Assembly: GCF_023078835.1 (NCBI RefSeq)
Contig: NZ_CP090898.1
Location: 2,110,045 to 2,174,044, forward strand
From: Synechococcus sp. NB0720_010
Lineage (GTDB): Bacteria; Cyanobacteriota; Cyanobacteriia; PCC-6307; Cyanobiaceae
Reading direction: 5' to 3'
DNA: 64,000 bases
Shown here in pieces: positions 9,669 to 19,529 of the stretch. Position 1 is the first letter of the stretch; every line of letters begins with the position of its first letter. The notes beneath the pieces are model-generated. The model ran no database searches, was not told where the DNA came from, and saw nothing but the letters and a program-made list of their open reading frames with translations. A program made the position numbers and the translations under genes.

Positions 9669-10511
9669 GTGACCCTTTGGCCCAGCGATTACAGCCAAGC
9701 GTGGACCCTGGCTCAGCCCGTGGAGCGCTCCGGTGTGGGCCTCCACAGCGGTGTTCAAGCCAGGGTTCGTCTGGAGCCTGCGGAGCAGCCGGGTTTTTAC
9801 GTGGGTTGGCTCAACGCCCCTGAGCGTCCCCACGTCCGATTGCAGCCCTCCCAGGTCTGCGAAACCCAGCTCTGCACCGCCCTGCAGCTGGGTGAGCAGC
9901 GTCTCGCCACCGTGGAGCATCTGCTGGCTGCCCTGGCCGGTGTCGGGGTGACCTCGGCGCTGATCCTGGTGGATGGCGAGGAGATCCCCCTGCTGGATGG
10001 CTCGGCCCAGCCCTGGGTTGAGGCCTTGGCAGAGGCCGGCCTGCGCTGCCTCGGTCCCCGTCCTGAGGCTGCACCTCTGGCCGCACCGATCACCCTGCAG
10101 CAGGGCCAAAGTTTTGCCACGGCGCTCCCGAGTGATCGCCTGCGCTTGGGGGCAGCCATCGAGTTCCCCCATCCCGCCATTGGCCGTCAGCTGTTCAACC
10201 TCGAACTCACCCCCCAGGCCTTCGTCGAGGAGATCGCCCCGGCCCGCACCTTCGGCTTCAAAGACCAGGTGGATCAGCTGCGGGCTGCGGGCTTGATTCA
10301 GGGCGGTGCATTGGATAACGCCCTGGTGTGCGACGGGGAGGGTTGGCTGAATCCCCCGCTGCGCTTTGCCGACGAGCCCGTGCGCCATAAGCTGCTTGAC
10401 CTATTGGGCGATCTCGCCTTAGCGGGACTGCCTTTGGCCCAAGTGTTTGCCTTCCGTGGCTCCCACGGACTGCACACCGCCTTGGCCGCCGCTCTGGTTT
10501 CTTCTCGCTGA
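9669..10511 (+). CDS. lpxC: UDP-3-O-acyl-N-acetylglucosamine deacetylase
   Basis: LpxC is the zinc enzyme of the committed step of lipid A synthesis. The expected elements are present: [11 protein letters not shown] at the start, the zinc His in [27 protein letters not shown], a second zinc ligand set in [12 protein letters not shown], and the catalytic His in SHGLHTAL. The GTG at 9669 lies 10 bases after the bamA stop and gives 280 residues. An ATG at 9639 would overlap bamA and add residues without family similarity. It is followed by fabZ with a 5-base gap. Confidence 0.95.
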   Translation: MTLWPSDYSQAWTLAQPVERSGVGLHSGVQARVRLEPAEQPGFYVGWLNAPERPHVRLQPSQVCETQLCTALQLGEQRLATVEHLLAALAGVGVTSALILVDGEEIPLLDGSAQPWVEALAEAGLRCLGPRPEAAPLAAPITLQQGQSFATALPSDRLRLGAAIEFPHPAIGRQLFNLELTPQAFVEEIAPARTFGFKDQVDQLRAAGLIQGGALDNALVCDGEGWLNPPLRFADEPVRHKLLDLLGDLALAGLPLAQVFAFRGSHGLHTALAAALVSSR

Positions 10512-10516
10512 GTTCC

Positions 10517-10975
10517 TTGTCTTCATCCGCCACCCCTTCCGCCCCAGTTCTGACCAGCGAGCAGATCCAGGGGCTGCTGCCCCACCGCTATCCCTTCGCC
10601 CTGGTGGACCGGGTGATCGAGCATGAGCCGGGCAAGCGGGCGGTGGCGATCAAGAACGTCACCTTCAACGAGCCTCAGTTCCAGGGTCATTTCCCCGGTC
10701 GCCCGCTGATGCCAGGCGTGTTGATCGTCGAGGCCATGGCCCAAGTGGGGGGCTTGATCGTCACCCAGATGCCGGATCTCCCGAAGGGGTTGTTTGTCTT
10801 CGCAGGGATTGATGGCGTGCGCTTCCGCCGTCCGGTGGTGCCGGGTGATCAGTTGGTGATGACTTGCGAACTGCTGTCGCTCAAGCGACAACGGTTCGGG
10901 AAGGTCAAGGCGGAGGCCACGGTGGACGGACAGCTGGTCTGCTCCGGCGAATTGATGTTCTCCCTGGTCGACTGA
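10517..10975 (+). CDS. fabZ: 3-hydroxyacyl-ACP dehydratase FabZ
   Basis: FabZ dehydrates 3-hydroxyacyl-ACP in fatty acid elongation and draws on the same hydroxyacyl-ACP pool used by LpxA. The 152-residue protein has [14 protein letters not shown], the catalytic His in [11 protein letters not shown] and the catalytic Glu in [10 protein letters not shown]. The start is TTG at 10517, five bases after lpxC. The next gene, lpxA, begins 9 bases downstream. Placement between lpxC and lpxA is the usual order in cyanobacteria. Confidence 0.96.
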   Translation: MSSSATPSAPVLTSEQIQGLLPHRYPFALVDRVIEHEPGKRAVAIKNVTFNEPQFQGHFPGRPLMPGVLIVEAMAQVGGLIVTQMPDLPKGLFVFAGIDGVRFRRPVVPGDQLVMTCELLSLKRQRFGKVKAEATVDGQLVCSGELMFSLVD

Positions 10976-10984
10976 ATTCCCCCC

Positions 10985-11818
10985 ATGACTCAGGCCGTTA
11001 TGAACGGGGACAGCACCCGAATCCATCCCACCGCCGTGGTGGATCCCAAGGCCCAGATCGATGCGGGCGTTGAGATCGGCCCCTATGCCGTGGTCGGTCC
11101 CGAGGTGTCGATCGGCTCAGGAACGCGCATTGGCCCCCATGTGGTGCTCGACGGTCGCGTCAGCATCGGCAAGGGCAACCGCATCTTCCCGGGGGCCTCG
11201 ATTGGCGCTGAGCCCCAGGACCTCAAATACAACGGTGCACCCACCGAGGTCGTGATTGGCGATGACAACGCCATCCGCGAATGCGTGACCATCAACCGTG
11301 CCACCCATGAGGGAGAGCAGACCCGCATCGGTGATGGCAATTTGCTGATGGCTTACAGCCACCTGGGTCACAACTGCGACCTGGGGAATCGCATCGTGAT
11401 CGCCAACGGCGTCGCCGTGGCCGGCCATGTGGTGATCGGTGACCGCGCCGTGATTGGAGGCGTGCTGGGCATCCATCAGTTCGTCCACATCGGCACGATG
11501 GCGATGGTGGGTGGGATGAGCCGGATCGACCGCGATGTTCCGCCCTTCGCGATCGTTGAGGGCCACCCCGGTCGCCTGCGGGGCTTGAACCGGATTGGCT
11601 TGAAGCGCAGTGGTCTGAGCGAGCTGGATGGCGGCGCACAAACCAAGCAACTGCAGCAGGTCTGGGCCCAGCTCTATCGCGGTGATGTGGTGCTGGCTGA
11701 GGCGATCAAGGGCGTGCGTGAGCAGAGCCTGTTTCCCCCCGCCGAAACCCTGGTGAGCTTCCTGGAGGCCTCGATTGGCCCCGGTCGCCGAGGTCCCCTG
11801 CCCGCCGGGCGTTCATGA
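10985..11818 (+). CDS. lpxA: UDP-N-acetylglucosamine O-acyltransferase
   Basis: LpxA transfers the 3-hydroxyacyl chain to UDP-GlcNAc in the first step of lipid A synthesis. The 277-residue protein is a left-handed beta helix with many hexapeptide repeats (for example [20 protein letters not shown]) followed by a helical C-terminus. The family block [17 protein letters not shown] and the His of [13 protein letters not shown] match the catalytic region. The stop overlaps the start of lpxB (ATGA). A later ATG at 11000 is possible. Confidence 0.96.
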   Translation: MTQAVMNGDSTRIHPTAVVDPKAQIDAGVEIGPYAVVGPEVSIGSGTRIGPHVVLDGRVSIGKGNRIFPGASIGAEPQDLKYNGAPTEVVIGDDNAIRECVTINRATHEGEQTRIGDGNLLMAYSHLGHNCDLGNRIVIANGVAVAGHVVIGDRAVIGGVLGIHQFVHIGTMAMVGGMSRIDRDVPPFAIVEGHPGRLRGLNRIGLKRSGLSELDGGAQTKQLQQVWAQLYRGDVVLAEAIKGVREQSLFPPAETLVSFLEASIGPGRRGPLPAGRS

Positions 11819-13005
11819 GGCGACTGCTGATTAGCACCGGCGAAGTATCCGGTGATCTGCAGGGCGGCCTGTTGGTCAAGGCCCTGCGGGAGGAAGCCCA
11901 GGCCCGTGGTCTTGAGCTGGAGCTCTTCGCCCTCGGCGGTGAGCGCATGGCCCAGGCCGGTGCAACGCTCCTTGCGAACACGATGGCGATGGGCGCCATT
12001 GGCCTCTGGGAGGCTCTCCCCTTGGTCTTGCCCACCCTGCAGGTGCAGCGCCGGGTCAATGCCTGGTTGCGTCAGTCCCCCCCCGACGGCTTGGTGCTGA
12101 TCGATTACATGGGGGCCAATGTCAACTTGGGCCTCAAGGTCAAGCGGCTGCTGCCGAAGATCCCGATCCTCTATTACATCGCTCCCCAGGAGTGGGCCTT
12201 TCGCGTTGGCGAGGGGGGGACGACCCGGCTGATCGGCTTCACCGATCGGATCCTGGCGATCTTTCCAGAGGAGGCCCGCTTCTACGGCTCCCGCGGGGCC
12301 GATGTCACTTGGGTGGGGCACCCCCTGATCGACACCTTGACCCAGCTGCCCAGTCGTGAGGCGGCCCGCACTCAGTTGGGCTTGAAGCCGGATCAACGCC
12401 TGTTGCTGCTGCTCCCTGCCTCGCGCCAGCAGGAGTTGCGCTACCTGCTGCCGGACTTAGCCCAGGCGGCCGCTGAGTTGCAGCGGCGCTGCCCGGGGCT
12501 GCAGGTGGTGGTGCCGGCGGGTCAGGCCAGTTTTGAGCCGGTCCTGAAGGAGGTCTTGACCCAGGCTGGAGTGCAGGCCCGCGTGATTCCGGCGGCGGAA
12601 GCCGATGCCCTGCGTCCGGTCCTCTGTGCGGCAGCGGATCTCGCCATCAATAAATCCGGCACCGTCAACTTGGAGTTGGCCCTGCGGGGGGTGCCCCAGG
12701 TGGTGGCCTACCGGGTCAGCCGACCAACGGCTTGGGTGGCCAAGCAGATCCTGCGCTTCAAGGTCGATCACATCTCACCGGTCAATCTGGTGGTGGGTGA
12801 GCGCCTGGTCCCGGAGCTTCTGCAGGACGACCTCACCCCCGAGTCTGTGGTGGAAGCAGCCCTGCCGCTGCTGGAGGATCCGTCCGCCCGGGAGCGGGTT
12901 GCGCAGGGCTATCGCCGCTTGCGTGAGCTCCTTGGGGAACAGGGCGTCACCCGTCGGGCGGCCGCGGCGATCCTGGATGCCCTGCCAGGGGGGAGTGCGG
13001 CATGA
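11815..13005 (+). CDS. lpxB: Lipid-A-disaccharide synthase
   Basis: LpxB, a GT19 family enzyme, joins UDP-diacylglucosamine and lipid X. The 396-residue protein begins with [14 protein letters not shown] and contains [13 protein letters not shown], the GT19 block, and [21 protein letters not shown]. It overlaps lpxA by 4 bases and is itself overlapped by msrA by 4 bases. lpxD, lpxH and lpxK do not occur in the window, so the pathway is completed elsewhere. Confidence 0.96.
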   Translation: MRRLLISTGEVSGDLQGGLLVKALREEAQARGLELELFALGGERMAQAGATLLANTMAMGAIGLWEALPLVLPTLQVQRRVNAWLRQSPPDGLVLIDYMGANVNLGLKVKRLLPKIPILYYIAPQEWAFRVGEGGTTRLIGFTDRILAIFPEEARFYGSRGADVTWVGHPLIDTLTQLPSREAARTQLGLKPDQRLLLLLPASRQQELRYLLPDLAQAAAELQRRCPGLQVVVPAGQASFEPVLKEVLTQAGVQARVIPAAEADALRPVLCAAADLAINKSGTVNLELALRGVPQVVAYRVSRPTAWVAKQILRFKVDHISPVNLVVGERLVPELLQDDLTPESVVEAALPLLEDPSARERVAQGYRRLRELLGEQGVTRRAAAAILDALPGGSAA

Positions 13006-13637
13006 TCCGGCGCCTCTTGTCCGCCTGCTTGGCCATCGGCCTGCTGCTGCTAGGTCCCTGTGCCTCCGTGCTGGCCGCCACGGAAGAGGCGGTCCTCGCT
13101 GGTGGCTGTTTCTGGTGTCTGGAGCACGACCTGGAGGACCTGCCGGGGGTGATCGATGCCGAGAGCGGCTACAGCGGTGGCCATCTGGACAACCCCAGCT
13201 ACGGGCAGGTCAGCTCTGGCGGCACCGGGCACCAAGAGGTGGTGCGCGTCCGCTTTGATCCCCAGACCATCAGCTACCCCACCCTGCTGCGGTCCTACTG
13301 GCGCAATATCGACCCCCTCGATGGTGGCGGGCAGTTCTGTGACCGCGGCGGGTCCTACAAACCGGTGATCTTCACCGAGGGCGAGCAGCAGCTCAGTCAA
13401 GCCAAGGCCAGCCTTCAGGCTGCAGCCAAGGAGCTGGGTAAGCCCGCCTCAGCGATCAAGGTGCAGATCAAGCCCCTCAAGCGGTTCTGGCCCGCCGAGG
13501 GTTATCACCAGAATTACGCAGTCAACAACGCGATCAAATACAACTACTACCGCTGGGCCTGCGGCCGGGATCGCCGCTTGGATCAGGTCTGGGGATCAAA
13601 GGCCCGTAGCGATGCTCCCTGGGTGACTGGACGCTGA
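13002..13637 (+). CDS. msrA: Peptide methionine-S-sulfoxide reductase MsrA, exported
   Basis: MsrA reduces methionine-S-sulfoxide in oxidised proteins. The catalytic motif GCFWCLEH has Cys36 and Cys39, and the family blocks [37 protein letters not shown] and [11 protein letters not shown] follow. An N-terminal signal-like segment ([22 protein letters not shown]) precedes it, so this copy probably acts in the periplasm or thylakoid lumen; that is inferred from the segment. It is the last gene of the forward lpx run, starting inside the lpxB stop codon. Confidence 0.93.
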   Translation: MIRRLLSACLAIGLLLLGPCASVLAATEEAVLAGGCFWCLEHDLEDLPGVIDAESGYSGGHLDNPSYGQVSSGGTGHQEVVRVRFDPQTISYPTLLRSYWRNIDPLDGGGQFCDRGGSYKPVIFTEGEQQLSQAKASLQAAAKELGKPASAIKVQIKPLKRFWPAEGYHQNYAVNNAIKYNYYRWACGRDRRLDQVWGSKARSDAPWVTGR

Positions 13638-13662
13638 CCGGAAAGCTGAGGAAAAGCTAAAG

Positions 13663-13691
13663 AGCCGATTGCGCAAAATTCGGTTTTTTCG
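13663..13691 (+). terminator. Possible weak terminator after msrA
   Basis: A short CCGA/TCGG stem with an 11-base loop is followed by TTTTTT (13684-13689), 28 bases after the msrA stop. The stem is short, so this is only a candidate end of the long forward run. Confidence 0.35.
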
Positions 13692-13769
13692 AGTGCTGAT
13701 CCGGTTTTTACGCCTTTTTCCTCCCGGCCGCCCGAATTACCCTTACCTTGTCTCGACTGCAGGTTTTGT

Positions 13770-13964
13770 ATGTATCTGCTGACGATTCGCGATGGTCTCG
13801 TGACACGTCATATCGGCCCTTACGCCACTCCGAAGCAGGCTTCGGACGATCTCGATCGCCTGTTGAAGCTCTTTGGTGATCGGGCTCGCTGGCAAATCCA
13901 CGCCCTGGAAGAGCCGGCTTCCCTTCTTGGGGCGTCCAGCGCTTCAGCCGCCGCCGCTGCCTAG
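13770..13964 (+). CDS. Small conserved cyanobacterial protein of unknown function
   Basis: A 64-residue protein starting MYLLTIRDGLVTRHIGPYATP, with a compact beta-alpha-like N-terminal half and an Ala/Ser-rich tail. It looks like a real small gene because of its ATG, GC-rich codon use and convergent 4-base overlap with the next reverse gene. I know of no function. The 130 bases upstream are unusually rich in A/T for this genome and could hold a promoter, but I cannot pick out clear boxes. Confidence 0.65.
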   Translation: MYLLTIRDGLVTRHIGPYATPKQASDDLDRLLKLFGDRARWQIHALEEPASLLGASSASAAAAA

Positions 13965-14203
13965 CGGCGCGGTTGGTTCTGTCCTGGGTAGCCCCGCAGC
14001 AGTCCGCTTTCCACCATCAGTCCGACGGCGGCCACGATGGCCACGAGGCTGAGGGTTCCGTACCAGAACCAGGGGCCGTGGGGCTGTCCCAGGGCTTGGA
14101 GTGTCCGCCGCTGGACGGCCTCGCCAAAGAGACAGAGTCCCGCCGGCAAGAGCAGGACGCCCAGCTGGGCTTTGACGTACCACCGAAGTTTGGGCACCGC
14201 CAC
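13961..14203 (-). CDS. Small membrane protein, two predicted transmembrane helices
   Basis: An 80-residue protein with two hydrophobic stretches (QLGVLLLPAGLCLFGEAV and WYGTLSLVAIVAAVGLMV) and a charged C-terminus. This pattern is common in conserved picocyanobacterial hypothetical proteins. It overlaps the preceding forward gene tail to tail by 4 bases and lies 19 bases downstream of pepA on the same strand. Function unknown. Confidence 0.65.
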   Translation of the reverse strand: MAVPKLRWYVKAQLGVLLLPAGLCLFGEAVQRRTLQALGQPHGPWFWYGTLSLVAIVAAVGLMVESGLLRGYPGQNQPRR

Positions 14204-14222
14204 GCTGCAGGTCTGCCTGAGC

Positions 14223-15725
14223 CTAGGCGGCTCCCCCGGCCAGGACCCAATTCACCAGGGTGCGAACGCCAAATCCAGTGGCACCGGCGGGATCCAAGCC
14301 CCGTCCCTTGTCGCTCCAAACCGTGCCGGCGATATCCATGTGGGCCCAGGGGATGTCCTTGTTGACGAAGTCCTGCAGGAAGAGGGCCGCCGTGATCGAG
14401 CCACCGGGGCGCGGGCCGGTGTTCTTCATGTCGGCCAGGCCGCTCTTGAGGCCAGCGCGGTAGGAGGCCCGCAGGGGCATGCGCCAGAGGTTCTCGCCGC
14501 CGTCTTCGCCGGCCTGCACTAGGGCCTGGGCCAGGGTGTCGCTGGGGGACCAGAGGCCGGCGATCTCGTCGCCCAAGGCGATCACGCAGGCGCCCGTCAG
14601 GGTGGCCAGGTCCACCACCGCGTCAGGCTCCAGCTTGCAGGCGTAGACCAGGGCGTCGGCCAGGGTCAGGCGACCTTCGGCATCGGTGTTGTTGATCTCG
14701 ATCGTTTTGCCGTTGGAGGCGGTGACGATCGCTCCGGGGTGGATCGCTCCGCCGCTGATCATGTTTTCGCAGGCGGCCACCAGCATGTGGACCTCGATGC
14801 CGGCCGGTTTGAGTTCCGCGATGGCTCGCATGGCGCCCAGCACCGCAGCGCTGCCCCCCATGTCGAACTTCATCATGTCGATCTGGGAGCCGGCGGTTTT
14901 GAGGTTGTAACCGCCGGAATCGAAGGTCAGGCCCTTGCCGACGAGTACCAATCGCCGCTTGATCTCCCCATCGGGGACATAGGTCAGGTGGATGAACTTC
15001 GGTGGCAGGTCCGAGCCCTGGGCCACGGCCAAGTAGGAGCCCATGCCCAGGGCTTCACAGTCGCTGCGCTCCAGCACCTTGAGCTGCAGGCCGAAGTCGC
15101 GGGCCATGTCCGTGGCGGTCTGCGCGAGGGCGGCTGGGGTGACCACATTCGGAGGTGCTGCCACCAGTTCGCGGGCCAGCTCGACGCCGCTGCAGAGCGC
15201 TTGGCTGCTCGAGGCGGCGCCTTGGCAGGCGCTCAGCTCAGCTGCGGGTAGGCCCAGCAGCTCCACCTGGGCGGGTTGCTTAGCGGGTTCGGCTTCGCCT
15301 TTGAAGCGCTGGTCCTTAAAGAGGCTCAGCCGCACGGCCTCAGCCATGGCTGAGGCGGCAGCGATCGGGGCCAGGCCCTCGAGCGGCAGGGCGAGCCCCA
15401 GGCTGCTGGCGCCACTGGCGTTGGCTGCTTTGGCGCCCATGGCCGCGGCGTGGCGCAGCTGCTCGAGGTTGAAGTCCGCGGCGGCCCCAAGGCCCACCAC
15501 CACCAGGGTGCTGGGCTGTTGATCCAGCAGCTCCACCACCAGGCTCTCGCCCGGCTTGGCTTTGAAACGGCGCCGCTCCATGCGCGCCAGCAGGGCTTCG
15601 CCAAAGCGGCTCTTCAGCAGCTCACGGCTGCCCTCTCCGGGGGCATCGCTGAAGAGACCCACCACCAGGGCCTCCCCCGTCCAATCGCGGGCGGTGGCAC
15701 TGCTGCAGCGGATCTCCATGGCCAT
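14223..15725 (-). CDS. pepA: Leucyl aminopeptidase (M17)
   Basis: A cytosolic hexameric dizinc aminopeptidase that trims N-terminal residues from peptides. The 500-residue protein carries the M17 signature NTDAEGRLTLADALVYA and the metal/catalytic block LVGKGLTFDSGGYNLK, which supplies the catalytic Lys and the metal-binding Asp. The N-terminal 170 residues form the regulatory domain. It is the upstream member of a reverse pair with the small membrane protein gene. A 31-base gap separates it from the next gene upstream. Confidence 0.95.
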   Translation of the reverse strand: MAMEIRCSSATARDWTGEALVVGLFSDAPGEGSRELLKSRFGEALLARMERRRFKAKPGESLVVELLDQQPSTLVVVGLGAAADFNLEQLRHAAAMGAKAANASGASSLGLALPLEGLAPIAAASAMAEAVRLSLFKDQRFKGEAEPAKQPAQVELLGLPAAELSACQGAASSSQALCSGVELARELVAAPPNVVTPAALAQTATDMARDFGLQLKVLERSDCEALGMGSYLAVAQGSDLPPKFIHLTYVPDGEIKRRLVLVGKGLTFDSGGYNLKTAGSQIDMMKFDMGGSAAVLGAMRAIAELKPAGIEVHMLVAACENMISGGAIHPGAIVTASNGKTIEINNTDAEGRLTLADALVYACKLEPDAVVDLATLTGACVIALGDEIAGLWSPSDTLAQALVQAGEDGGENLWRMPLRASYRAGLKSGLADMKNTGPRPGGSITAALFLQDFVNKDIPWAHMDIAGTVWSDKGRGLDPAGATGFGVRTLVNWVLAGGAA

Positions 15726-15756
15726 CTCGAGCTCAATGGGCGCGATGGTAGGGCGA

Positions 15757-16359
15757 TCAGCCCGGCTCGGCCGTGAAGGGGGTGGCCCAGCGGCCGCGGG
15801 TTTCCTTGTTAAACGGAGGCAGCCAGTGTCGAATCAAGGCTTGCTCCAGGGCTTGCCGTGCCCGCCGTTCGCTGGGGGCGTCGTGCCAGAAGCGGATGCT
15901 CAGCTGGCTCTGGAGGTTGGCCTGCTGCAGCGCCTCGCCATAGGCCGCTAGGTAGCCCTTGCAGTCGTGTTCGCCTTTCCAGCGCCGATCGGCCTGTTTG
16001 GTCTCCCCCACATAAAGGAGGAGTGCCCCCTCCAGGTGGGGCGGCCGGTCCACGACGAAATACAGGGCCGCACCATCGGGTTGGCGTTCGGGCCATCGCC
16101 AGAACTGCAGATGTTGTGGGGCCAGCTGCAGCGGATCGAGGCGTTGCACAGCCGCCGCACCGAGGCTGCCGCCTCCGAACAGATCCATCTGACCTGGGGG
16201 CAGCTGGCTGCCGCTGGCCACCGCCTCAAAGCGGGGGCTCTGGTAATCCAGTAGACGCTGCTGCCAGGCGATCAGCTGATGCTCCTGCAGGGGTAGGGCC
16301 TCGCCGCTGATCCCGCCACCGACGGGTGTCGCGCCAAACAGTTCGCCTTGCCGTCCCAT
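15757..16359 (-). CDS. GIY-YIG nuclease-like domain protein
   Basis: The C-terminal half (residues about 95-190) has a GIY-YIG fold pattern: an ALYFVVD strand for GIY, LLYVGETKQADRRW for the YIG block with the conserved Arg, then an acidic residue region and IRHWLPPFNKE at the end. The N-terminal half is a poorly conserved helical region. Standalone proteins of this type in cyanobacteria have no established role; DNA repair or RNA cleavage is possible. It sits 4 bases downstream of the HhH protein gene, and both carry DNA-binding-type folds. Confidence 0.75.
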   Translation of the reverse strand: MGRQGELFGATPVGGGISGEALPLQEHQLIAWQQRLLDYQSPRFEAVASGSQLPPGQMDLFGGGSLGAAAVQRLDPLQLAPQHLQFWRWPERQPDGAALYFVVDRPPHLEGALLLYVGETKQADRRWKGEHDCKGYLAAYGEALQQANLQSQLSIRFWHDAPSERRARQALEQALIRHWLPPFNKETRGRWATPFTAEPG

Positions 16360-16363
16360 TCGC

Positions 16364-17032
16364 CTAGGCCGAGCGCGGCAGTTCTGGACCGGCGGAACCT
16401 TGGCCGAAGCGCACCTTCCCGATCAGCTCCTCCACCACCGACGCCGGCAGTTGCAGTCGCTCCTGTAGCTCCGCAAGGTCCTGGAAGGGGGCCCGTTGCC
16501 GCTCGCGCAGCAGCCGTTGGCGCCGCTCCGGGCTCAGTTGGGGCAGTTGGCGCTCGAGCGCCTGGGCCGGGGCGCGGTTGAGGTCGATCAGCAAGGGCGT
16601 CACGGCCGTTGGGGCGCCATCGCCGTACCAGCGGAATTGCAGCAGGGGTTCCCAGCTGGCCACCAGTGCAGCGGGGAGGTCCAACAGGCGCTGGAGGTCG
16701 TCTGGACCGCTGAGTTGCACCCCACCCTGCTGGAGCCGCAGGAGCAGGTCGACTTGATCGCGCGTGATCTGCGGCAGCCGCAACCAGTCGTTGGCGCTGG
16801 CGCGATTGACATCGAGGCGCCAACCCAGGGCCGCCGCGTGCTGGACCTCCTGGGCGTTGGTCAGCCGCAGGTTCGGGTTGTGCTCGAGCTTGAGGGCGAG
16901 GAGGTCTTGCTCGACGCTCTCCTCCAGGGGCTGGGGTTCCGGCGCGGCAGGTTGTTGTGCACGCCGCGGCAATTCTCCCGCCGCCTCCAGCAGTCTCCGG
17001 GCCAGAGGATCCAACCAGTGGCCTCGGCCCAT
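16364..17032 (-). CDS. Helix-hairpin-helix (ComEA-like) DNA-binding protein
   Basis: A 222-residue protein with at least two HhH/SLBB-type repeats: VNRASANDWLRLPQI...LLLRLQQGG around the centre and LNRAPAQALERQLPQLSPERRQRLL...RAPFQDLAELQERLQLP near the C-terminus. In ComEA and related proteins this arrangement binds DNA non-specifically. No signal peptide is seen, so a cytosolic role is likely. The ATG at 17032 is chosen; an in-frame GTG at 17083 would overlap the regulator gene by 19 bases. Confidence 0.75.
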   Translation of the reverse strand: MGRGHWLDPLARRLLEAAGELPRRAQQPAAPEPQPLEESVEQDLLALKLEHNPNLRLTNAQEVQHAAALGWRLDVNRASANDWLRLPQITRDQVDLLLRLQQGGVQLSGPDDLQRLLDLPAALVASWEPLLQFRWYGDGAPTAVTPLLIDLNRAPAQALERQLPQLSPERRQRLLRERQRAPFQDLAELQERLQLPASVVEELIGKVRFGQGSAGPELPRSA

Positions 17033-17064
17033 GGCGGTGTCGGGTGCGGCGGAACCGCCTGACC

Positions 17065-17775
17065 TTAACGAGGGTCTGGCCACTCGACCAAGCCCAGGCG
17101 AATGCCTTGGACCGCGGCCTGAATGCGGCTGTTGGCATTCAGCTTGTGGAAGATGTGCCGGATGTGGTCTTTCACCGTCTCAACCGACAGGTGCAGGCGT
17201 TGACCGATGCCCTGGTTCTCGGTCCCGCCGGCCATCAGTTGAAGGATGTCCACCTCCCTGGGGGTCAGCTGCGCCAAGGGGGTGCCCTGGCCCTCGGCAA
17301 AGGCTTCGAAGTAGCTCTTGCTCAGGTTCCGGTCGAGGTAGAGCCCGCCGCTCTGCATGGCGCGAATCGCGGCCAGAAAGCTGCCGAAACCCAGGTTGCT
17401 CTCCAGGCAGAGCCCATCGCAGTTGGCCTGCAGTGCTTGGTGAATGGCCATCAAGCGCCGGGGCTGGGTGACCACCATCAAGGTGGCGGGCGGCTGGGGC
17501 AGGGCTTTGGCTTGGGCCACCAGGCTGCCGCCGTTGCCCTGCTCGAGCCGGTCAGTGCAGATCAGTACATCCGCCTGCCCCTGCTCCAACCTCTGCAATC
17601 CCTCGTCTTGGGTGGTCACCGCCCCGACGATCTCGGGCCCCGGCTGCAGGGCGGCAATGAAGAGGGTCAGGGCGAGCCGTGAGCCGCTGCAGACCACCAC
17701 GCGGGATTGACTGAGCAGCGCGTTGCCTGCGGCCACGTTGCCCCGCACGGCCGCCAGGGAGGGGGTGTAGTCCAT
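17065..17775 (-). CDS. NarL/LuxR-type transcription factor with degenerate receiver domain
   Basis: The last 65 residues are a clear LuxR-type helix-turn-helix: LTPREVDILQLMAGGTENQGIGQRLHLSVETVKDHIRHIFHKL. The N-terminal 130 residues look like a receiver domain, but the acidic pocket is missing (VVVCSGSRL instead of a DD pair), the phosphoacceptor position is Thr followed by Asp (LICTDRLE), and the conserved Lys position reads LCLESN. It therefore probably works without phosphorylation. ATG at 17775 is preferred over GTG at 17808. Target genes are unknown. Confidence 0.82.
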   Translation of the reverse strand: MDYTPSLAAVRGNVAAGNALLSQSRVVVCSGSRLALTLFIAALQPGPEIVGAVTTQDEGLQRLEQGQADVLICTDRLEQGNGGSLVAQAKALPQPPATLMVVTQPRRLMAIHQALQANCDGLCLESNLGFGSFLAAIRAMQSGGLYLDRNLSKSYFEAFAEGQGTPLAQLTPREVDILQLMAGGTENQGIGQRLHLSVETVKDHIRHIFHKLNANSRIQAAVQGIRLGLVEWPDPR

Positions 17776-17900
17776 CGCGACGCAGGCTGCACTGTTCACT
17801 GTGCGCACGGGCCGCGAACTTGGCAGCCCGTTACGCCTATCCGCACTCGTCAGGGCCGCTCAGGCTCGACACAATCGTTGGGCCCGCCCGGCTCAGCCTG

Positions 17901-18224
17901 ATGGCCTTCTTTGAATCCGAGATCGTTCAAGAAGAAGCCAAGCGCCTGTTTGGCGATTACCAGCAACTGATGCAGCTGGGCGGCGAGTACGGCAAGTTCG
18001 ATCGGGAAGGCAAAAAGCTCTTCATTGAGCGGATGGAGGAGCTAATGGACCGCTACCGCGTGTTCATGAAGCGCTTTGAGCTCTCCGATGACTTCCAGGC
18101 CAAGCTCACGGTTGAGCAGCTACGCACCCAGCTCAGCCAGTTCGGGATGACCCCCGATCAGATGTTTGAGCAGATGCAGCGCACCCTGGATCGAATGAAG
18201 GGGGAGCTGGACGCCGAAAGCTGA
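17901..18224 (+). CDS. DUF1825 family protein
   Basis: A 107-residue helical protein beginning MAFFESEIVQEEAKRLFGDYQQL, characteristic of the DUF1825 family found across cyanobacteria and plants. It is acidic and charged, with a predicted coiled-coil-like C-terminus (GMTPDQMFEQMQRTLDRMK). No function is established. The start at 17901 is preferred over an open-frame start at 17820, since the upstream codons lack family similarity. It precedes tyrS by 42 bases. Confidence 0.85.
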   Translation: MAFFESEIVQEEAKRLFGDYQQLMQLGGEYGKFDREGKKLFIERMEELMDRYRVFMKRFELSDDFQAKLTVEQLRTQLSQFGMTPDQMFEQMQRTLDRMKGELDAES

Positions 18225-18266
18225 TCCCCGTCTGCGTACGATCCGACCCCAGACAGCAGGGCGGAC

Positions 18267-19529
18267 ATGGCCAAGGGCGAGTGGGGACTGCCGCAGTGGT
18301 TGGAGCGCGGTGTCGCTGACCTGTTCCCCACCGGTACGGAAGCCAGTGATGCCGACCAACAGCTGGCCGCCCGCCTCGCTGAGGCCGAGAAGGCCGGCCG
18401 GCCCCTGCGGATCAAGCTCGGCATCGATCCGACCGGCAGTGACATTCACCTGGGCCACTCGATCCTGTTCCGCAAATTGCGGGCCTTCCAGGATGCGGGC
18501 CACACGGCTGTGCTGATTATCGGTGACTTCACCGCCCGCATCGGTGACCCCACGGGCAAAAGTGCCACCCGCGTTCAGCTCACGGCTGAGCAGGTCGAGT
18601 CCAACGCCCGCACCTATCTCCAGCAGCTCGGCCAGGGCCAGGACCCCGCGCGTGCCCTGCTGGATTTCGAGACCCCGGGCCGCCTGGAGGTGCGCTGCAA
18701 CAGCGAATGGCTGGCCTCCCTCGATCTACCCAAGGTGATCGAGCTGCTGGGGATCTCCACCGTCGGCCAGATGCTGGCCAAGGAGGACTTCGCCAACCGC
18801 TACGGCTCCGGTACTCCGATCTCCCTGCACGAATTTCTCTATCCGCTGCTGCAGGGCTATGACTCGGTGGCCGTGCAGGCCGACCTGGAACTGGGGGGGA
18901 CGGACCAGAAGTTCAACGTGGCCATGGGCCGCGACCTGCAGCGCCACTTCGGCCAGCGCACGCAGTTCGGGATGCTCCTGCCGATCCTGGCGGGCCTCGA
19001 CGGCGTTCAGAAGATGAGCAAGAGCCTGGGGAACACCGTCGGTCTGGCCGAAGACCCGCTCTCGATGTACTCCAAGCTCGAGAAGGTGCCCGATGCGGCG
19101 GTCGAGGAGTACCTCACCCTGCTGACCAATCTCGATCTGGCGGCCCTGCCGGATAACCCTCGGGAGCGCCAAAAGGCGATGGCCCTGGAGGTGACGCGCC
19201 AGCGCCACGGCCAGGCGGCGGCTGATCAGGCTCAGGCCGATGCCGGCAAGCTCGTGGGCGGTGCCAAGGGCAGCGGGGCGGCGGACGCCGAGGTTCCCGA
19301 GGCATCCCTGGCAGAGGTGAACTTCCCGGCGAAGGCCTTCTATTTGCTCAGCGCCGTCGGCATCTGCGCCAGCAGCAGTGAGGCGCGCCGCCAAATCCAG
19401 GGCGGTGGGGTCAAGCTCGATGGCGAGAAGCTGGCAGATCCCAACCAGGAATTTGCAGGGCCCGATCAGTTGGCCGGCAAGGTGTTGCAGCTGGGCAAGA
19501 AGACCTTCCGGCGCCTGGTGGCGGGTTAA
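18267..19529 (+). CDS. tyrS: Tyrosyl-tRNA synthetase
   Basis: A class I synthetase of 420 residues. The HIGH-type motif is HLGHS in [15 protein letters not shown]. The KMSKS motif is intact ([10 protein letters not shown]). The C-terminal 70 residues form an S4-like RNA-binding domain ([21 protein letters not shown]). Residues GTDQKFNV belong to the tyrosine-binding region. It charges tRNA-Tyr in the cytosol. The ORF overlaps the end of the convergent carbonic anhydrase gene by 4 bases. Confidence 0.97.
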   Translation: MAKGEWGLPQWLERGVADLFPTGTEASDADQQLAARLAEAEKAGRPLRIKLGIDPTGSDIHLGHSILFRKLRAFQDAGHTAVLIIGDFTARIGDPTGKSATRVQLTAEQVESNARTYLQQLGQGQDPARALLDFETPGRLEVRCNSEWLASLDLPKVIELLGISTVGQMLAKEDFANRYGSGTPISLHEFLYPLLQGYDSVAVQADLELGGTDQKFNVAMGRDLQRHFGQRTQFGMLLPILAGLDGVQKMSKSLGNTVGLAEDPLSMYSKLEKVPDAAVEEYLTLLTNLDLAALPDNPRERQKAMALEVTRQRHGQAAADQAQADAGKLVGGAKGSGAADAEVPEASLAEVNFPAKAFYLLSAVGICASSSEARRQIQGGGVKLDGEKLADPNQEFAGPDQLAGKVLQLGKKTFRRLVAG

